In this document: piece by piece, positions 7,021 through 10,092 of the stretch | Numbering within the stretch: the first letter of the stretch is position 1 | Layout: every line of letters begins with the position of its first letter | Assembly (NCBI GenBank): GCA_050331455.1 | Contig: JBHJGV010000082.1 | Location: 1-10,092 of the forward strand | Length of the DNA: 10,092 nt | Reading direction: 5' to 3' | Origin: CAYUYV01 sp050331455 | GTDB lineage: Bacteria; Pseudomonadota; Alphaproteobacteria; JAJFIK01 | Notes under the pieces: generated by a model | The model's database searches: none | What the model was told of the DNA's origin: nothing | The model's input: the letters and a program-made list of their open reading frames with translations, nothing else | Made by a program: the position numbers and the translations under genes

Positions 7021-7165
7021 ATTCACACCCCGTGCGCGGGAGGCGGCGGGTCCAGACCCGCCCTACGGGACCACACGATGGGACCATGGGGCACAAACCC
7101 ACCGGCCAAACCCCATTTGCCCAGGGACGGGGCCGCCGCGCCGGTAGGGCGGGTTTAAACCCGCC
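7021..7165 (+). repeat. Array unit 1 (145 bp)
   Basis: The minus-oriented core is at 7045-7066, a decayed plus core near 7085-7103 (CATGGGGCACAAACCC) and an intact plus core at 7144-7165. The first 67 bp are identical to unit 2. Confidence 0.85.
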
Positions 7166-7298
7166 ATTCACACCCCGTGCGCGGGAGGCGGCGGGTCCAG
7201 ACCCGCCCTACGGGACCACACGATGGGACCATAGGACACAAACCCACCGGCCAAACCCCATTTGGGCCGCCGCGCCGGTAGGGCGGGTTAAACCCGCC
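7166..7298 (+). repeat. Array unit 2 (133 bp, internal deletion)
   Basis: The minus core is at 7190-7211, the decayed plus core near 7230-7248, and the plus core at 7278-7298, which is one T shorter in its centre. An 11-bp segment present in units 1 and 3 (the GCCCAGGGACG part) is missing. Confidence 0.85.
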
Positions 7299-7444
7299 GT
7301 TCACACCCCGTGCGCGGGAGACGGCGGGTCCAGACCCGCCCTACGGGACCACACGATGGGACCATAGGGCGGACAAACCCACCGGCCAAACCCCATTGCC
7401 CAGGGACGGCGCCGCCGCGCCGGTAGGGCGGGTTTAAACCCACC
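7299..7444 (+). repeat. Array unit 3 (146 bp)
   Basis: The minus core is at 7323-7344. The middle plus core is better kept here (CATAGGGCGGACAAACCC at 7363-7380). The plus core at 7423-7444 has one arm mismatch (ACCCACC instead of ACCCGCC). Confidence 0.85.
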
Positions 7445-7532
7445 ATTCACACCCCGTGCGCGGGAGACGGCGGGTCCAGACCCGCCCGACGGGACCACAC
7501 GATGGGACCATAGGGCGGATTTGAGCCCGCCC
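7445..7532 (+). repeat. Array unit 4 (partial, ends in a middle-type core)
   Basis: The minus core at 7469-7490 ends CGAC instead of CTAC. The unit stops after a well-preserved middle-type core, CATAGGGCGGATTTGAGCCC then GCC, at about 7509-7531. This is the best preserved copy of the middle core and the closest relative of the solitary element behind purB. Confidence 0.8.
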
Positions 7533-7554
7533 ACAGATCATCCGTGTGCCGCCC

Positions 7555-8313
7555 TCAGTCGTTCAGGATCTGGCTGAGGAAATGGCGGGTTCGGGCGTGG
7601 CGGGGCATGCTGAAAAAGCGGTTGGGGCTGGCTTCCTCGATGATCTCGCCGCCATCCATGAACACGATGCGATCGGCCACCCGGCGGGCAAAGCCCATCT
7701 CATGGGTCACGACAATCATGGTCATGCCCGAGCCGGCGAGATCCGTCATCACGTCGAGCACTTCCTTGATCATTTCCGGATCAAGGGCGGAGGTGGGCTC
7801 GTCGAACAGCATGACCCGGGGCTCCATGCACAGGGCGCGGGCAATGGCCACGCGCTGCTGCTGGCCGCCGGAGAGCTGCCCCGGATATTTATCGGCCTGT
7901 TCCGGGATGCGCACCCGCTCCAGAAGGGCGCGGGCCAGGGACTCGGCATCGGCGCGGACCATGGTCCGCACCCGGATGGGTGCCAGAGTACAGTTTTCCA
8001 GGACGGTCAGATGGGGAAACAGGTTGAAGGTCTGGAACACCATGCCAACCTGCCCGCGCAACCGGCGGATGGCGCCCGGATTGTCGCCGGCGTCCTCGCC
8101 GTCGAACAGGATGCGGCCCTGCTGGAACGTCTCCAGCCGGTTGATGCAGCGAATGAGCGTCGATTTACCGGAACCGGACGGTCCGCACACGACAATCCGC
8201 TCCCCCTCGAACACGTCGAGATCGACGGCCTTGAGGGCATGAAACCGGCCATACCATTTGTGCACGCCGTCCATGCGGATCAGTGGCGCGGCGGTCGGTT
8301 GGGTCTCGCTCAT
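7555..8313 (-). CDS. aapP: General L-amino-acid ABC transporter, ATP-binding protein
   Basis: This 252-residue ABC ATPase of the polar amino-acid uptake family drives import at the inner membrane with AapQ and AapM. Walker A is GPSGSGKS at 44-51, the Q-loop glutamine is Q94 (MVFQ), the signature LSGGQQQR starts at 147, Walker B is VMLFDE at 167-172, the D-loop SALD is at 175-178, and the switch histidine is H204 (VVTHEMGFAR). The C-terminus (RTRHFLSQIL) is typical of GlnQ/AapP-type subunits. The start codon at 8313 overlaps the aapM stop as ATGA, with GGAAGGAGG 8 bases upstream inside aapM, so translation is probably coupled. The stop is followed after 22 bp by the palindromic array, which may serve as the operon's 3' end. 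Distinguishing it from other amino-acid ATPases rests on the adjacent AapQ and AapM. Confidence 0.94.
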   Translation of the reverse strand: MSETQPTAAPLIRMDGVHKWYGRFHALKAVDLDVFEGERIVVCGPSGSGKSTLIRCINRLETFQQGRILFDGEDAGDNPGAIRRLRGQVGMVFQTFNLFPHLTVLENCTLAPIRVRTMVRADAESLARALLERVRIPEQADKYPGQLSGGQQQRVAIARALCMEPRVMLFDEPTSALDPEMIKEVLDVMTDLAGSGMTMIVVTHEMGFARRVADRIVFMDGGEIIEEASPNRFFSMPRHARTRHFLSQILND

Positions 8314-9425
8314 GGGTCGGTCCTCCTTCCCCCTTGACGGCGCTCCAGGGACAGGGACAGCCGCGACATCCCGAAACAGATGATCCAGAACACAGCGCCC
8401 ACGAACAGATAGACCTCCGTCTTCAGGCCAATCCAGTCCTGATTGGTGAGCGTGGACTCGCCCACACCAACGATCTCGAACAGACCGATGGCAAAGAAGA
8501 CGAGGCTCGTGTCCTTGAAGAGGCCGATAAAGGTGTTGACGATGCCGGGAATGGAGACGCGCAGGGCCTGGGGCAGGACGATGAATGTCATCACCGACGC
8601 CTCCGACAGGCCGAGCGCCCGGGCCGCCTCCCCCTGCCCCGCCGGGATCGACTGCAGCCCGCCCCGCACGACTTCCGCCATATAGGCCGAGGCGAACACG
8701 GTGATCACCAGCATGGCCCGGGCGAGCTTGTCCGTGTTCAGCCCTTCCGGCAGGAACAGGGGCAGCATCACGGAGGCGAAAAACAGGATTGTCACCAGCG
8801 GCACGCCCCGCACGGTCTCGATAAAGACGACGGACAGCCCCCGGATGGCCGGCAGGTCGGACCGGCGGCCAAGGGCCAGCAGGATGCCGATGGGCAGGGA
8901 TGCCGCGATGCCCGCAACGCCCAGGATCAGCGTGAGCATCAGCCCGCCCCACAGGGCCGTCGACACGACCTCGAGGCCGGCACCGCCCCGCACCAGCCAG
9001 AAGGCCGCCAGGGGATAGACCGCCGTGAAGGCCAGCCACAGCCCGCGGCGCGGCAGGTCGTAAAGCAGCGGCGCGACGGCCACCGGCAGAAGGAGGGCGG
9101 CAAGGCCCAGACGCCAGGCCTGATCATCCGGATAGAAATTATAGAGAAAAAGTCGCCAGCGCGCCGTGATGACGGCCCAACAGGCCCCCTCGCCAGTGCA
9201 GTCCTGCCGGGACTGCCCGCTCGCGTCGGCCTCAAGGATCGCCCATTGGACCAGTCCGGGCACGGTCCACAGTAGAAAGGCGATCGCCAGCAGGGTGAGC
9301 GCGGTGCTGGAGACGGACCCGAACAGGCCGCGTCCTAGGAGGGTGAGCCAGCTTTCCGGGCGCACGGGCGGTGCAAGGTCCGGATACTGGCCGGCCGGGA
9401 AGGTGGCGCGGGAGGGAAGGCCCAT
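8310..9425 (-). CDS. aapM: General L-amino-acid ABC transporter, permease AapM
   Basis: This 371-residue inner-membrane permease is close to the usual ~380 for AapM/YhdY and longer than ordinary HisM-type permeases because of an N-terminal extension. That extension holds a first membrane segment (about 38-58), a periplasmic-type loop with the conserved Cys pair (DCTGEGACWA, 75-84), the FYPDDQAWR motif (97-105), and two further membrane segments (about 106-122, 128-145). The permease domain follows, with helices at about 158-186, 197-225, 237-257 and 335-355. Its EAA loop, GQGEAARALGLSEASVMTFI, starts at 263 and continues LPQALRVSIPG; this loop contacts AapP. The block IVNTFIGLFKDTSLV (295-309) is highly characteristic of AapM. 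The start at 9425 has GAAGGAG inside the end of aapQ, with only 3 bp between the aapQ stop and the ATG. Confidence 0.95.
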   Translation of the reverse strand: MGLPSRATFPAGQYPDLAPPVRPESWLTLLGRGLFGSVSSTALTLLAIAFLLWTVPGLVQWAILEADASGQSRQDCTGEGACWAVITARWRLFLYNFYPDDQAWRLGLAALLLPVAVAPLLYDLPRRGLWLAFTAVYPLAAFWLVRGGAGLEVVSTALWGGLMLTLILGVAGIAASLPIGILLALGRRSDLPAIRGLSVVFIETVRGVPLVTILFFASVMLPLFLPEGLNTDKLARAMLVITVFASAYMAEVVRGGLQSIPAGQGEAARALGLSEASVMTFIVLPQALRVSIPGIVNTFIGLFKDTSLVFFAIGLFEIVGVGESTLTNQDWIGLKTEVYLFVGAVFWIICFGMSRLSLSLERRQGGRRTDP

Positions 9426-9428
9426 GGC

Positions 9429-10092
9429 TCAGCGCTCCTTCAACCGGATGGCCCGGTTGTAGAGATTCATGGCGACGGAGATCAGCAGACTGACGGCCAG
9501 ATAGAAGACCATCACGAGGAAGATGGTCTCGATAGCCTGCCCCGTCTGGCTCAAGGTGGTGGAGCCGAAGGTCGCCATCAGGTCCGGATAGCCGATGACG
9601 AGGCCAAGGGAGGAATTCTTGATCAGGTTCAGATACTGGCTCGTCAGTGGCGGGACGATCACGCGCAGGGCCTGGGGCAGGACCACGGCCCGCATCACCG
9701 CGCCGGGCGCGAGGCCCAGGGCCGCGGCCGCCTCCGCCTGCCCCGAGGCGACGGACTGGATCCCGGCACGGACGATCTCGGCGATGAAGGCCGCCGTGTA
9801 GAGAGTGAGCGCGGCAAGCAGGGCCACAAAGGCGGGCAGGACCGAGATGCCGCCGGAGAAGTTGAACCGCCCGGCCCGGGGCACGTCCCACACCACAGCA
9901 GCGCCCGACAGCCAGAAGCCCCCCAGGGGCGCCGCCACCAGGAGCAGCGCGAGCCAGGGCCAAAGGCGTGGCACAAGGCCCCCGGGCGCCCCCCCCCCGG
10001 CCCCCCAAAGGCGCGCAACCCCCGACCCGCCAACCGCACGCGCCCGGCCCCACACAAACCCCCCCACAAACCCAGTGATTTCGCGGCGCAGG
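9429..10092 (-). CDS. aapQ: General L-amino-acid ABC transporter, permease AapQ (5' truncated)
   Basis: This is the C-terminal half of an AapQ permease; the frame is open to the window edge and the N-terminal ~180-200 residues of this ~400-residue family are missing. Recognisable parts are the AapQ-specific GRFNFSGGISVLPAFVALL, LTLYTAAFIAEIVRAGIQSV, the EAA loop GQAEAAAALGLAPGAVMRAV followed by LPQALRVIVPP, and LTSQYLNLIKNSSLGLVIGYPDL. The end, YNRAIRLKER, is typical. Upstream of about base 9985 the translation becomes Gly-rich (LWGAGGGAPGG) where the family has an Arg-rich WARRRQEATG-like stretch, so these bases are suspect. A GTG at 10067 should not be taken as the start. The gene is first of the three visible operon genes; aapJ (binding protein) would lie further upstream. 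Confidence 0.9.
   Translation of the reverse strand, partial: LRREITGFVGGFVWGRARAVGGSGVARLWGAGGGAPGGLVPRLWPWLALLLVAAPLGGFWLSGAAVVWDVPRAGRFNFSGGISVLPAFVALLAALTLYTAAFIAEIVRAGIQSVASGQAEAAAALGLAPGAVMRAVVLPQALRVIVPPLTSQYLNLIKNSSLGLVIGYPDLMATFGSTTLSQTGQAIETIFLVMVFYLAVSLLISVAMNLYNRAIRLKER

Larger units (their letters stand above)
7021..7532. repeat. Tandem array of composite REP/BIME-like palindromic units
   Basis: There are about 3.6 direct repeats of 145, 133, 146 and ~88 bp. Each full unit starts with ATTCACACCCCGTGCGCGGG (or G for the first A) and contains three palindromic cores. The first is a minus-oriented core, GGCGGGTCCAGACCCGCC followed by CTAC. The second is a degenerate plus-oriented core, CATAGGGCGGACAAACCC or decayed forms. 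The third is a plus-oriented core, GTAGGGCGGGTTTAAACCCG followed by CC. The first ~67 bp of all units differ at only about three positions. Opposed palindromes in a repeated block are the organisation of REP/BIME elements; no cognate RAYT transposase is in the window. The array fills the gap between the aapP stop (7555) and the small gene start (6976) and may act as terminator, mRNA stabiliser or gyrase/IHF-type site (inference). Confidence 0.88.

Noticed and set aside
7021..7532. CRISPR array
   Set aside because: The units are ~145 bp with near-identical sequence throughout. There are no short repeats separated by unique spacers and no cas genes.
7032..7534. Short open frames inside the repeat array (translations containing GGFKPALPARR or similar)
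   Set aside because: They are translations of the palindromic repeats, recurring with each unit, without start signals or conserved protein features.
8283..9275. 330-codon plus-strand open frame opposite aapM
   Set aside because: aapM on the minus strand is unambiguous; this frame is an Arg/Gln/His-rich shadow.

Overview
The window looks like a stretch of a high-GC alphaproteobacterial chromosome. The indicators are a TrcR/DUF1013 cell-cycle regulator (a family I know only from Alphaproteobacteria), an Aap-type general L-amino-acid ABC transporter, consistently high-GC codon use and AGGAG-type ribosome binding sites. Nothing allows a genus call. Both ends look poor: bases 1-130 are almost pure homopolymer, and the last ~120 bases are C-rich where AapQ codons should be. 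The window is therefore probably a complete short contig, or at least ends at contig edges (inference).

Layout, left to right: (1) low-complexity end, 1-130; (2) trcR, plus strand, 153-881; (3) a short-chain dehydrogenase/reductase, minus strand, 906-1727; (4) a ~350-bp divergent intergenic region with GGCCC/GGGCC palindromes and a candidate promoter; (5) an acyl-CoA synthetase (AMP-forming), plus strand, 2080-3714; (6) an ~815-bp stretch without a credible protein gene, holding a perfect 16-bp inverted repeat and a terminator-like hairpin; (7) purB (adenylosuccinate lyase), plus strand, 4530-5867; (8) a lone REP-like palindrome at 5935-5955; (9) a putative lipoprotein gene, plus strand, 6002-6706, overlapping tail to tail by 21 bp with (10) a small unknown gene, minus strand, 6686-6976; (11) a tandem array of about 3.6 units of ~133-146 bp built from REP-like palindromes, 7021-7532; (12) the aapQ (partial)-aapM-aapP end of an amino-acid ABC transporter operon, minus strand, 10092-7555.

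Functionally these are mostly housekeeping genes: cell-cycle control, fatty-acid or carboxylate activation with a divergently placed SDR oxidoreductase, purine synthesis and amino-acid uptake. The aap genes form a tight operon (3-bp gap between aapQ and aapM, ATGA overlap between aapM and aapP). The periplasmic binding protein gene aapJ is not present and would be expected upstream, beyond base 10092.

I see no defence system, CRISPR array, prophage or transposase. The most interesting material is non-coding: the composite palindromic array at the 3' end of the aap operon, its solitary relative behind purB, and the structured gap between the acyl-CoA synthetase gene and purB.
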